DNA from: Lachnospiraceae bacterium UBA7182
GTDB lineage: Bacteria > Bacillota > Clostridia > Lachnospirales > Lachnospiraceae
Length of the DNA stretch: 48,895 nt
Assembly (NCBI GenBank): GCA_002491115.1
Contig: DKVI01000003.1
Coordinates: forward strand, 1 to 48,895
Direction: 5' to 3'
The notes under the pieces: generated by a model
What the model was told of the DNA's origin: nothing
The model's input: only the letters and a program-made list of their open reading frames with translations
The model's database searches: none
Shown here: positions 33,102 through 41,718 of the stretch, in pieces
Layout: each line of letters opens with the position of its first letter
Numbering within the stretch: position 1 is the first letter of the stretch
Translations under genes and position numbers: made by a program

Positions 33102-34019
33102 CTATTTTCCCACAGGCAGCAGAAGCTTTTTATACGCTTCCATCCGCTCCATAAATACATTCTGATCCGGATCTTTTACCGTCTCGTAATCTGCGCGTAT
33201 CCGCTTCTCTTCTTCGAGGACCGCCGGGATCTCCTCAAGGGGCGTATCCCAGGTACGGATATAATACCCCGCCATCAAAGAAGAAGTGACAAACTCCGTA
33301 CTCACATCCCCGGTGCTGATCCCCTCTTCCACCAGGCGGATCAGGTCGTCCAGCATCTCATACATATTCAAAAGGACACTAAATCCCACCAGATCATATC
33401 CTTCAAAGGCCGCGCCGCCTTCCACGGATATACAGTTTGACACATCCGAAAGCTCTTTAGAATCGGTGAAAGGATAAAACGCTCTGATAAAGTCCAGCAA
33501 AAGTTCATACTCTTCGTTTGTAACAGAGCCATAGACAGCCCCGCCAAGAATGTCTATTACCCTTCTGTAGTTTGCAAGAACCTCAAAACCTCTAAGGCCG
33601 GAAAGGCGGTCAAAAAGGCTTACGAACCTGGCCAGCGTCAGAAGGTTCCACTTTACTTTCTGAAGCCCCAGAAGCTCCTCGCCCTCCTCCTGCGCCCACT
33701 GATTCAGCCGGTTCAGATACAGGTCGGATTCTTCCAGCATCTCAATCCATTCGGAAGCCTGATCCATCATCGTCTCCGGAATCTGTTCATAGATTTCATC
33801 CTGGCTTCCTGCAAGGGCGTCAAATCTTCCGATATACAGCCAGGCTTTTTCTTTATTTCCCTGTTTTAAATATGCTTCACCGACCTGGTAATACAGTTTT
33901 GCAGTCTGCACCGGATCCTTTTTCCCCTGGGCCTGCTTTAAAGCTTCCAGCAGTCCGTCGATGCCTTTTTTTGTGTTGTTTTCTTTGTTTTTTCCGAAAA
34001 TATTGCCGAATAAAGCCAT
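33102..34019 (-). CDS. Conserved hypothetical, TPR-like helical protein
   Basis: The start is set at MALFGNIFGK (ATG 34019), with GGGAGGAG upstream; the longer frame to 34055 would overlap the ArsC-like gene. The 305-residue protein is helical, with at least one TPR-like unit (AKLYYQVGEAYLKQGNKEKAWLYI, in part, about 44-70), and no signal peptide or catalytic motif. I do not recognise a function. It is 17 bp downstream of the ArsC/Spx-like gene and probably cotranscribed. Confidence 0.75.
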   Translation of the reverse strand: MALFGNIFGKNKENNTKKGIDGLLEALKQAQGKKDPVQTAKLYYQVGEAYLKQGNKEKAWLYIGRFDALAGSQDEIYEQIPETMMDQASEWIEMLEESDLYLNRLNQWAQEEGEELLGLQKVKWNLLTLARFVSLFDRLSGLRGFEVLANYRRVIDILGGAVYGSVTNEEYELLLDFIRAFYPFTDSKELSDVSNCISVEGGAAFEGYDLVGFSVLLNMYEMLDDLIRLVEEGISTGDVSTEFVTSSLMAGYYIRTWDTPLEEIPAVLEEEKRIRADYETVKDPDQNVFMERMEAYKKLLLPVGK

Positions 34020-34036
34020 TTTGTACTCCTCCCTGC

Positions 34037-34390
34037 TTATAAAGTTTTTTCCCATTCTGACTCTTTAAACCCTGTCAGAACACAATGCTCCGTGATCAGA
34101 ATCGGACGCTTTACAAGCATTCCGTCTGTGGCCAGAAGATTGATCTGTTCCTCTTCACTCATATCTTCCAGTTTGTCCTTCAGTCCCATAGACCGGTACA
34201 ACTGGCCGCTGGTATTAAAAAACCGTTTAAGCGGCAGGCCGCTTTTCTTATGCCATTCTGTCAGTTCTTCCGCGGTGGGTCTGTCATCCTTTATATGGCG
34301 GTCTTTATATTCCACTTTGTGCGCATCCAGCCATTTCTTTGCCTTCTGGCAGGTGGTGCATTTGGGATATTCTATAAACAATACTGACAT
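34037..34390 (-). CDS. ArsC/Spx-family protein (YffB-like)
   Basis: The 117-residue protein has the thioredoxin-like ArsC fold with CTTC at residues 11-14, KWLDAHKVEYKDRHIKDDRPT, RFFNTSGQLYR and LVKRPIL. Members are arsenate reductases or the RNA-polymerase regulator Spx. The CxxC and the TSG..YR motif occur in both, so the role is open. No arsenic genes are nearby. Confidence 0.88.
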   Translation of the reverse strand: MSVLFIEYPKCTTCQKAKKWLDAHKVEYKDRHIKDDRPTAEELTEWHKKSGLPLKRFFNTSGQLYRSMGLKDKLEDMSEEEQINLLATDGMLVKRPILITEHCVLTGFKESEWEKTL

Positions 34391-34418
34391 CGTATCTTTC
34401 CTTTCACAAAATATTCAT

Positions 34419-34447
34419 TTGACATTTTCAGTCCATGCTCCTACAAT
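34419..34447 (+). promoter_or_regulatory. Promoter of the cyclophilin gene
   Basis: TTGACA (34419-34424), 17 bases, then TACAAT (34442-34447), about 33 bp before the start. Confidence 0.75.
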
Positions 34448-34479
34448 AGGATAAAATTATTTTATTGGAGGTCCTTATT

Positions 34480-35151
34480 ATGAAAAAATTAACAGCGCTT
34501 TTTCTGTGCATGACTCTTAGTGCCGCCGTCATCACCGGCTGTGGTTCCAAAGCGGATGCTCCCGCCGAAACGGCAGACGCAGAAAACTCCCTCTCCGAAG
34601 ATCAGACCGGTGAAGACCAGTCCGGCGAAAGCGAGCAGGCAGAGACCGCGGGAGGCGGACTGCACCATGTTGACATTGAGGTAGCCGACTACGGAACGAT
34701 CTCTTTGGAGCTGGACGGGGATACCGCTCCCATCTCTGTGGCAAACTTTCTCAAGCTGGCAGGCGACGGCTTCTATGACGGCCTGACCTTCCACCGCATC
34801 ATCAGCGGGTTTATGATCCAGGGCGGCGACCCCCTGGGAAACGGTACCGGCGGTTCTGACGAAAATATCAAAGGAGAGTTCTCGGAAAACGGCGTGGAAA
34901 ACGACATTTCCCACGTGCGCGGCGTAATCTCCATGGCAAGATCCATGGACCCTGACAGCGCTTCCTCCCAGTTCTTCATCGTCCATGAAGACAGCACCTT
35001 CCTGGACGGCCAATATGCCGCTTTCGGCCATGTGACGGAAGGAATGGAGGTCGTAGATCAGATCTGCGAAGATACGCCTGTACAGGACGATAACGGAACG
35101 GTGAATCCCGAAGACCAGCCCGTCATTACCTCTGTCACTGTCATCGACTGA
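34480..35151 (+). CDS. Cyclophilin-type peptidyl-prolyl isomerase lipoprotein
   Basis: The start is MKKLTALFLC (ATG 34480, GGAGG eight bases upstream). The 223-residue protein has a lipobox (ITGC, Cys21), a short acidic linker and a cyclophilin domain (about 62-223): FLKLAGDGFYDGLTFHRII, GFMIQGGDPLGNGTGGS, MARSMDPDSASSQFFI. The key Arg (FHR) and the QGGDP and SSQFFI motifs are intact, so isomerase activity is expected, outside the membrane. A strong promoter precedes it and a terminator follows. Confidence 0.93.
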   Translation: MKKLTALFLCMTLSAAVITGCGSKADAPAETADAENSLSEDQTGEDQSGESEQAETAGGGLHHVDIEVADYGTISLELDGDTAPISVANFLKLAGDGFYDGLTFHRIISGFMIQGGDPLGNGTGGSDENIKGEFSENGVENDISHVRGVISMARSMDPDSASSQFFIVHEDSTFLDGQYAAFGHVTEGMEVVDQICEDTPVQDDNGTVNPEDQPVITSVTVID

Positions 35152-35160
35152 CCTTACTTG

Positions 35161-35200
35161 AAAGACCGACGCCTGTATCAGACGCCGGTCTTTTATTTTT
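35161..35200 (+). terminator. Terminator of the cyclophilin gene
   Basis: AAAGACCG pairs with CGGTCTTT, with a further CG-rich inner stem and a small mismatch, followed by TTTTATTTTT. Confidence 0.8.
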
Positions 35201-35210
35201 ACTTTCTGAT

Positions 35211-36149
35211 TTATGCTTTTCCTTCGGAACCAAGGACTTCTTTGATCTTGTGCGCAACAACTGCTTTTACATTCGCACGTCCGACTTTCAGATAATCACG
35301 CGGGTCAAAGATGGACGGATCTTTTGTCATAACCTCGCGGATACCTGCTGTCATGGCAAGACGAAGGTCGGAGTCAATATTGATCTTGCACACCGCAGAT
35401 CTTGCAGCCTGACGAAGCTGATCTTCCGGAACGCCGATCGCGTCTTTTAATGCGCCGCCGTTGGCATTGATGATCTTAACATATTCCTGCGGAACAGAAG
35501 ATGCTCCGTGAAGAACAATCGGGAAGTTGGGGATATTTTTCTCGATCTCTGCAAGGATGTCAAAACGAAGCTGCGGTTTTGTACCTGGTTTGAACTTGTA
35601 TGCACCGTGGCTTGTACCAATGGCGATTGCCAGAGAGTCCACGCCTGTCTTGCTTACAAACTCCTCTACCTCTTCAGGACGTGTATAGGAAGAATCCTCT
35701 GCGGACACCTTTACATCATCCTCAACCCCTGCCAGTTTACCAAGCTCAGCCTCTACCACTACATTGTGTGCATGGGCATACTCAACAACTTTCTTAGTCA
35801 GCTCAATGTTCTCCTCGAACGGATATTTGGAACCGTCGATCATGACAGAGGTAAATCCGCCGTCGATACAGGACTTGCAGATCTCAAAATCAGCGCCGTG
35901 GTCCAGGTGCAGAGCGATGGGAAGATCCGGAGCTTCTGACAAAACGGCTTCTACCAGTTTAACTAAATAGTTGTGCTTTGCATACTTTCTTGCGCCTGCG
36001 GATACCTGCAGGATGATCGGGGAATTCAGCTCAATGGCTGCGTCGGCAATACCCTGGACGATCTCCATGTTATTGACGTTAAACGCACCGATTGCATAGC
36101 CTCCCTCGTAAGCTTTTTTAAACATTTCTTTGGTTGTAACTAATGGCAT
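35211..36149 (-). CDS. fba: Fructose-bisphosphate aldolase, class II
   Basis: The zinc-dependent aldolase of glycolysis and gluconeogenesis. The 312-residue product has the zinc histidines in HLDHGAD (H81/H84), VMIDGSKYPFEEN, VEAELGKLAG, IGTSHGAYKF and VLHGASS. Length is normal. A promoter (TTGTTG-17-TAAACT) lies 55-83 bp upstream. It is monocistronic by spacing. Confidence 0.97.
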   Translation of the reverse strand: MPLVTTKEMFKKAYEGGYAIGAFNVNNMEIVQGIADAAIELNSPIILQVSAGARKYAKHNYLVKLVEAVLSEAPDLPIALHLDHGADFEICKSCIDGGFTSVMIDGSKYPFEENIELTKKVVEYAHAHNVVVEAELGKLAGVEDDVKVSAEDSSYTRPEEVEEFVSKTGVDSLAIAIGTSHGAYKFKPGTKPQLRFDILAEIEKNIPNFPIVLHGASSVPQEYVKIINANGGALKDAIGVPEDQLRQAARSAVCKINIDSDLRLAMTAGIREVMTKDPSIFDPRDYLKVGRANVKAVVAHKIKEVLGSEGKA

Positions 36150-36203
36150 TGTTGGTCATCCTTTCTTTATATAGAAATTTAGCACACCTGTGCCTATAAT
36201 CGT

Positions 36204-36232
36204 AGTTTACTACATTTTTCCTGATTCAACAA
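36204..36232 (-). promoter_or_regulatory. Promoter of fba
   Basis: TTGTTG (36232-36227), 17 bases, then TAAACT (36209-36204) on the minus strand. Confidence 0.6.
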
Positions 36233-36271
36233 GGAATTTCTTACAATTTCTTGCAATATTTAGAAACCGGC

Positions 36272-37408
36272 TCAGGAAATTACGGCACTCTCCCGAATCA
36301 GGCTGGTCGCCTTTTCCTGAAGCATCTGTTCCTCCACCATATCCCGGGTGTATACGGCTTCTAATGCCGACGCGTTTTCATAGCCTAATTGTTTTACCAT
36401 CTCTTCAACTCGGGCGTTATATTCTTCTTCGCTTACGGTAAGGCCTTCTTTATCCGCGATCTCTTTTAATGCCAAAACCAGTTCTACGCGAAAAACCGCT
36501 GTCTCTTTATACATCTCTCTTAGCTGATCTTCTGTAGCATTTAAATAAGTCTGAAGGTACGTTGCCAGGTCCACACCGTACATGGAAGCGTAAGTTTCGT
36601 ATTCTGACAGCATCTCATCCGTATAGGCCGCCACATCTGCATCCTGTATGTCAAATTCGCTTTTGTCCAGCACCTGGTTGATCAGATCATAGTCCAGATT
36701 GGCATCCGCTTCACTCTCGGCACCCGTTATGAGTTCTTCCCTCACTGAGGCCGTCATATCCGCCTCACTGTCATACCCGAGTTTTTCTTTCAGAGTATCC
36801 TCGTCCCAGTTGACCGCATCATACTCCTGTACTTTATGCACATGCACATCAAACCGGACTTCTTTTCCTGCGATCTCTTCATAGTAGTCCTCGGGAAATG
36901 TCAGGTTTACTTCCCTGTCTTCCTCTGCCACGGCGCCGATCAGTTGTTCTTCAAATCCGGGCACAAAATTTCCGCTTCCAAGCTCCAGCGAATATTCATT
37001 TCCCTGCAGTTCTTCCGTTGTTTTCCCGTCTACATAACCTGTGTAATCAATTACGACCACATCTTTTTCCTTTGCCTCCCGGTCCACATCCACAAGTTCC
37101 GAGCTCTCTTTTTTAATCTGCCAGATCTCGTCTTCTACATCTTCGTCTGTCACTTCTTCCACTGTCCGTTTTCCTTCAAGACCTTTATACTCCCCCAGAT
37201 TTACCACTTTGCTGGAAAGGTCCTTATAAGAAACCCGCTTATATTCCGCCGCCGTCCCTTCCTCACCTGCATCCGCCGCGTCCGGACTCTTTTCTGTCTC
37301 CACTGCAGCATCCGGCTTTTGTTCTTCGGTTCCTTTATTCCCGCATGCTGTCAGCGCAAGCGCCGACAGGATCAGTCCCGCCATCATCCATTTTTTTCTC
37401 ATTTTCAC
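36272..37408 (-). CDS. Lipoprotein trigger-factor-like chaperone/FKBP isomerase
   Basis: The 378-residue protein starts with GTG, six bases after AAAGG, and has a signal peptide with lipobox LTAC (Cys22). It then carries the FKBP (about 95-190, VVVIDYTGYVDGKTTEELQG, LGSGNFVPGFEEQLIG) and C-terminal SurA-like domains of trigger factor (QVLDKSEFDIQDADV, VEQLGYENASALE-like end). The ribosome-binding N-terminal domain with its GFRKGK loop is absent. Trigger factor is normally cytoplasmic on ribosomes; this one should be anchored outside the membrane and fold exported proteins. It has its own promoter. Confidence 0.88.
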   Translation of the reverse strand: MKMRKKWMMAGLILSALALTACGNKGTEEQKPDAAVETEKSPDAADAGEEGTAAEYKRVSYKDLSSKVVNLGEYKGLEGKRTVEEVTDEDVEDEIWQIKKESSELVDVDREAKEKDVVVIDYTGYVDGKTTEELQGNEYSLELGSGNFVPGFEEQLIGAVAEEDREVNLTFPEDYYEEIAGKEVRFDVHVHKVQEYDAVNWDEDTLKEKLGYDSEADMTASVREELITGAESEADANLDYDLINQVLDKSEFDIQDADVAAYTDEMLSEYETYASMYGVDLATYLQTYLNATEDQLREMYKETAVFRVELVLALKEIADKEGLTVSEEEYNARVEEMVKQLGYENASALEAVYTRDMVEEQMLQEKATSLIRESAVIS

Positions 37409-37443
37409 TTTTTACCTTTCATAAATAAAATTGTTTCTTCTCA

Positions 37444-37473
37444 AGTATACCACCCGCAGCTTCCCTTCCACAA
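37444..37473 (-). promoter_or_regulatory. Promoter of the lipoprotein trigger factor gene
   Basis: TTGTGG (37473-37468), 18 bases, then an extended -10 TGGTATACT (TATACT at 37449-37444) on the minus strand. Confidence 0.55.
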
Positions 37474-37482
37474 CCTATTTTC

Positions 37483-37511
37483 TTGCATTTTCCCCCAAAC
37501 AATGCTACAAT
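37483..37511 (+). promoter_or_regulatory. Promoter of the 144-aa membrane protein gene
   Basis: TTGCAT (37483-37488), 17 bases, then TACAAT (37506-37511), about 40 bp before the start. Confidence 0.6.
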
Positions 37512-37550
37512 ATCCCAAGAAAATCAAAATAAAAGGAGCATAAAAGTATC

Positions 37551-37985
37551 ATGGTGTGGAAGGTATTGATAGTCATTCTTGTTATTCTGGTCATCCTCCT
37601 GGCAGTCCTGTACTACTTTGGCAACAAACTGCAGAAAAAACAGGCTGAGAACCAGGCTCAGATGGAAGCCATGGCCCAGACCATCAGCATGCTGATCATT
37701 GACAAAAAGCGTCTGAAAATAAAAGAATCCGGTCTGCCCGCCGCAGTGATTGAACAGACCCCCAAGTACCTGCGTCGTTCCAAACTGCCCATTGTCAAGG
37801 CAAAGATCGGTCCCAAGGTCATGAACCTGATCGCAGACGAAAAGGTTTTTGAACTGCTTCCTGTGAAAAAAGAAGTAAAAGTCGTTGTCAGCGGCATCTA
37901 CATCACCGCCGTCAAAGGAGCAAGAGGCGGCATTGAAAAGCCGCAGCCTAAAAAAGGATTTTTTAAAAAACTGTTCAAAAAATAA
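37551..37985 (+). CDS. Small single-pass membrane protein, unknown function
   Basis: The 144-residue protein has one N-terminal membrane helix (about 4-24, nearly all V/I/L), then a soluble basic part: an early coiled-coil stretch KKQAENQAQMEAMAQ, a middle block SKLPIVKAKIGPKVMNLI, and a very basic end with several lysines (KKGFFKKLFKK). I do not recognise a function. The basic tail would favour contact with membrane lipids or nucleic acid. Promoter and bidirectional terminator make it a one-gene unit. It converges with the giant surface-protein gene. Confidence 0.75.
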   Translation: MVWKVLIVILVILVILLAVLYYFGNKLQKKQAENQAQMEAMAQTISMLIIDKKRLKIKESGLPAAVIEQTPKYLRRSKLPIVKAKIGPKVMNLIADEKVFELLPVKKEVKVVVSGIYITAVKGARGGIEKPQPKKGFFKKLFKK

Positions 37986-38031
37986 TATCAGTGAGTCCTG
38001 GGACAGCTGTCCGGGACTCACTGATATTATT
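37981..38031. terminator. Bidirectional terminator, convergent genes
   Basis: Two 18-bp arms (37981-37998 and 38014-38031) are perfectly complementary with AT-rich ends in both directions. It lies exactly between the 144-aa gene and the surface-protein gene end. Confidence 0.9.
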
Positions 38032-38034
38032 TTA

Positions 38035-41000
38035 TTATTCTATTGTAAACCTGATCGTCCTGCTTCCTTTGAAATTCCCTTTTCCTTTAACTGTAATCAT
38101 CGGCTGTCCGGAAGCGGAAATTCTATTGTTTTTGTAAGAAACAGTATAGTCCCTGCCCTCTGTCAGCTTTCTGCCCTTAAATGAGAGGCTTATCTTTGGC
38201 TTGTATTTGCCTGACTCTAATGACTCCGGTCCCGCGTTTATTTTCTGGTCAAATCCCTGCACCTCATTTATGCTGCACGGGGTAATCTTAAATGTTTTCC
38301 TGATCTGACCGGTATACTGGTTTATGCCGACAATCGTGAACGACGCTTTTCCGGCATTTTTATTTTTAGCATAGATTACTTTATAATCCTCTCCTTCTAC
38401 CAGTGATTCATAGGACATGCTAACGTCCAGGTTATCCTGCACCCGGTAGCTTCCGTTATAGGGCATCTGCTTTGCATAACTTACACGCGCTTTCTTCAAT
38501 GAAGTCCCCGTAATCTTGAAGTTCACCCGCTTCACGCCCCCGTAAGGATAGATTCCATAGATCACAGCGGTTGCTGTCCCGATTTGTGTATTATTCTGGT
38601 ATACAACCCGGTAATCTATATTATTTTTCAGGGTAACTCCCTTTAACCGGACATCAAATGCCGGACGTATCTGTTTTCCGTCATTATAGGGCTGAGCCGG
38701 TATCTTTACGGATGCCCTGCTTATGAGACGGTCCCTGGATGTAACAACAAGCTTTACCTTCAGTTCTCCGGTAAAATTATTTCGTCCCGTAAGAACCATT
38801 TCATACGTTCCCGGCTCCACATAAGCGCCTTTGGAAATATCCGGCCATGAAACGGTAAAATCGGTTTTGGAAATATCCTTCTTATAGGAAAGTTTCTTGC
38901 CATTGTAGGACAGTGAAGGAAGCTTCTTCTGTTCTTTTCCGTTGTAGACTGCCGCAGCGTCTTCTGACAGAATATTTTTCAGAGGCGCAGGCTGAATCAC
39001 AAATGTAATTTTCCCGGTCCTGCCTTTATACAGATTTTTCCCTGTGACAACCACATAAGACTGCCCGGCTGACGCCTCATACATTCTGCTTGCTTTCAAA
39101 TTATTCCTGTAGCTGAGCGTATAATCCAGTCCTTCTTCTGCCATCCGGTCAACATAGCTGCCGCCGCCCAGGCTTTCACGGTAATAGACATGCACTTCCG
39201 GCTTTATGGCTTTTCTTGTATACACATATTCCTCTTCGGTTGTCACACCCCAGAAACCGCTTCTAAGCTGCGGTCCAGGAATGTACGGAATATCTTCCGG
39301 AAGCACTTCACTTGTGTTGTCCTCTTCTCCTGGATTGTCAGGGTCATCAGGATCATCAGGATCCGGTTCCGGCATTTTACTGTTATAGGCAACCTCCGCC
39401 TTTTGCAGACATTCGTTCTCAATGCCAATCTGCATTTGTTTCCACTGATTTTGACTTCCTCCATAAGAAACCTTCTTTAATCCGCTGCATTCGTAAAATG
39501 CATAGTCCCCGACCATTTTTAAGCTGGCAGGCAGATATATATTATCCAAACTTGTGCATCCATAGAATGCATAGTCCTCGATCTCTCTCACACCATCTGG
39601 CACGTTTACAGAGACCAGGGCAGCGCACCCATAGAACGCAGTCTCTGCAATCTTCGTAATTTTCGCCGGCAGTTTTACTGATACCAGGCCGGTGCAGTTG
39701 GCAAACGCTCCGCTTTCCATTTCCTCTATGCTGTCCGGCAGGTATACAGATGTTATATTTTCAAGTCCCTGAAATGCATTTTCACCGATAACAGACACCT
39801 TTTCCCCGCCTATTTCTTCCGGAATACTTAATTTGGAAGCGGTTCCTCTATATCTTTTGATTTTAACCGTGCCGTCCGACAGCGTCTCATATTCATAGGA
39901 TGCAGGATCCGCATCCCCTTTACCAGGGTCTTCGGGGTCTTCAGGCTCCGGCGCTTTGCTGCCATAGGCCACTTCCGCCTGTGTAAGGCATCCGTTCTCT
40001 TTTCCAACCTGTATTTGCTTCCACTGGCCCTCGTTTCCTCCATAGGCGACTTTCTTTAAACCGATGCATCCGTAAAATGCATAGTCCCCAACCGTCTTTA
40101 AACCGGAGGGCAGGTATATATTGTCTAAAATTGCACAGTCATAGAACGCATATTCCCCAACAGACGTCACGCCTTCGGGCAGGCTTACAGTTTTAAGAGC
40201 GGCGCACCCGTAGAATGCGGTCTCCGGAATCTCTGTGATTTTCGACGGCAGGTTTACAGACTTCAGGCTGGGGCAGTTGGCAAATGCTCCCTTTTCAATT
40301 TCCGTTATGCTCCCGGGCAGCTTTACTGAAACCAGGTTTCCAAGCCCCTGGAATGCATTTTCGCCGATGACCCGCACTTTTTTCCCGTCTATTTCTTCCG
40401 GGATGCTTATTGCAGAAGAATCCCCTTTATACCCTTCGACTTTAATTGTGCCGTCCGAAAGCGTCTCATATACATAGGACGCAGGATCCGCATCCCCTTT
40501 GCCGGGGTCTTCGGGGTCTTCAGGCTCCGGCGCTTTGCTGCCATAGGCCACTTCCGCCTGCGTAAGGCATCCGTTCTCTTCTCCAACCTGTATCTGCTTC
40601 CACTGACTTTCGTTTCCCCCATAAGAGACTTTCTTTAACCCGCTGCATCCGTAAAATGCATAGGCCCCGATGGACGTTACGCCTTCAGGCAGGTATATGT
40701 TATTTAAAACTGTGCAGTCATAAAATGCGTAATCCCCAACGGACGTTACGCCTTCGGGCAGACTTACAGTCTTAAGGGCGGCGCACCCATAAAAAGTTGT
40801 CTCCGCAAGCTCTGTCATTCCTGCCGGGAGGTTTACAGAGGCAAGGCCGGTACACCAGGCAAACGCCCCGCTTCCAATCTTCCCGATGCTCTCCGGCAGT
40901 TTTACGGATGTTATGTTTTCAAGCCCCTGGAATGCGCTTTCCCCAATGGCTGACACTTCTTTTCCGTCTATTTTATCCGGGACTTCTATTTGCGTATCGT

Positions 41001-41715
41001 TCCCTTTATATTTGTTGATCTGCACGGTGCCGTCCGGCAGTGTTTCATAGACATAAGGCTGTTCCGGGTCTGCTCCTTCCTGCAGGACAGTGACTTTTAC
41101 AGATGTTTTTTTGGAACTGTCCGCCGCTGACATGGCAATGACCGTAAATTCCTCCGCGCTTTCATTTTCCGCCACTTTCAGAAGGCCGCTTGAAGTAATG
41201 GTGGTAGAAATACTTTTATTTTCGGATACTGCCCACTGCACGCCGGTCCCCGGGTTGTTGATCCCTTTTACTTCTGCTGTAAACTGACATTCCTCACCGG
41301 GCTTTAGCTCTGCCTGGGACGGGGATACGATTACCTCCGCCACATAAGGCGTCTTATCGTCCGCGCGGATTACGTTCACTTTGCAGGACGCCGTAAGTCC
41401 ACCTTCCTCTGTCGTTGCGGTAATCGTCGCTTCTCCTTCCGATACAGGCGTGACCGTGCCGTTTTTTTCGTCCACGGATGCCACATACTTGTCAGAAGAA
41501 GACCATGTAATGTTTTTGTTGGAGGCGTTACCCGGGATAACGCTGGCACGAAGCTGGAACGGCTCCGCCTCTTCCACAAGGTAGATTTCTTTCCTGTCGA
41601 GCACAATGTCCTGCGGTTTTACAATCACGGACTTCTGACTGCGAAGATACGGGTAGCCGTCGTTGGCGGCCGGGTCTATTGCCCATACATGGTCAAAATC
41701 CCAGTCTTTATAGTT
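38035..41715 (-). pseudogene. 3' part of giant surface protein (Big_2, BspA-type LRR, Ig-like repeats), after the amber codon
   Basis: This open frame continues, in the same frame, the reading frame stopped at 41716-41718. There is no ribosome site and no good start at its beginning (the first start-like codon is GTG at 41628). It encodes about 1226 residues. The order is the end of the GLUG-like repeat, a first Big_2 domain (ITWSSSDKYVASVD), a second Ig-like domain, and three 193-residue BspA/LRR_5 modules (AFYGC, LPEGVTSVGDYAF units) joined by PEPEDPEDPGK linkers. Then come five or more Ig-like modules with the pattern Y.NN..AG.A.....G. There is no LPXTG sorting motif at the end. Confidence 0.85.
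39370..41056 (-). repeat. Three tandem 579-bp LRR modules
   Basis: The module starts (TLxDGT coding) lie near 41055, 40476 and 39897, exactly 579 bp (193 codons) apart. The junctions between modules 1-2 and 2-3 are almost identical at DNA level over about 130 bp (acidic-proline linker and YGSKAPEPE region). The copies can therefore recombine and change number. Confidence 0.85.
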
Positions 41716-41718
41716 CTA
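41716..41718 (-). other. In-frame amber (TAG) codon interrupting the surface protein
   Basis: On the minus strand the codons read ATG AAA TTG CAG TAG AAC TAT AAA. The homologous place in the first repeat (42610 region) reads ATG AAA TGG CAG CCC AAC TAT AAA. The frame after TAG remains open for 1226 codons and keeps the repeat homology, so this is a nonsense change and not a frameshift. It lies exactly inside a conserved repeat motif. Confidence 0.9.

Noticed and set aside
39370..41056. CRISPR array
   Set aside because: The repeats are 579 bp long, coding and in frame; there are no short repeat-spacer units anywhere in the window.
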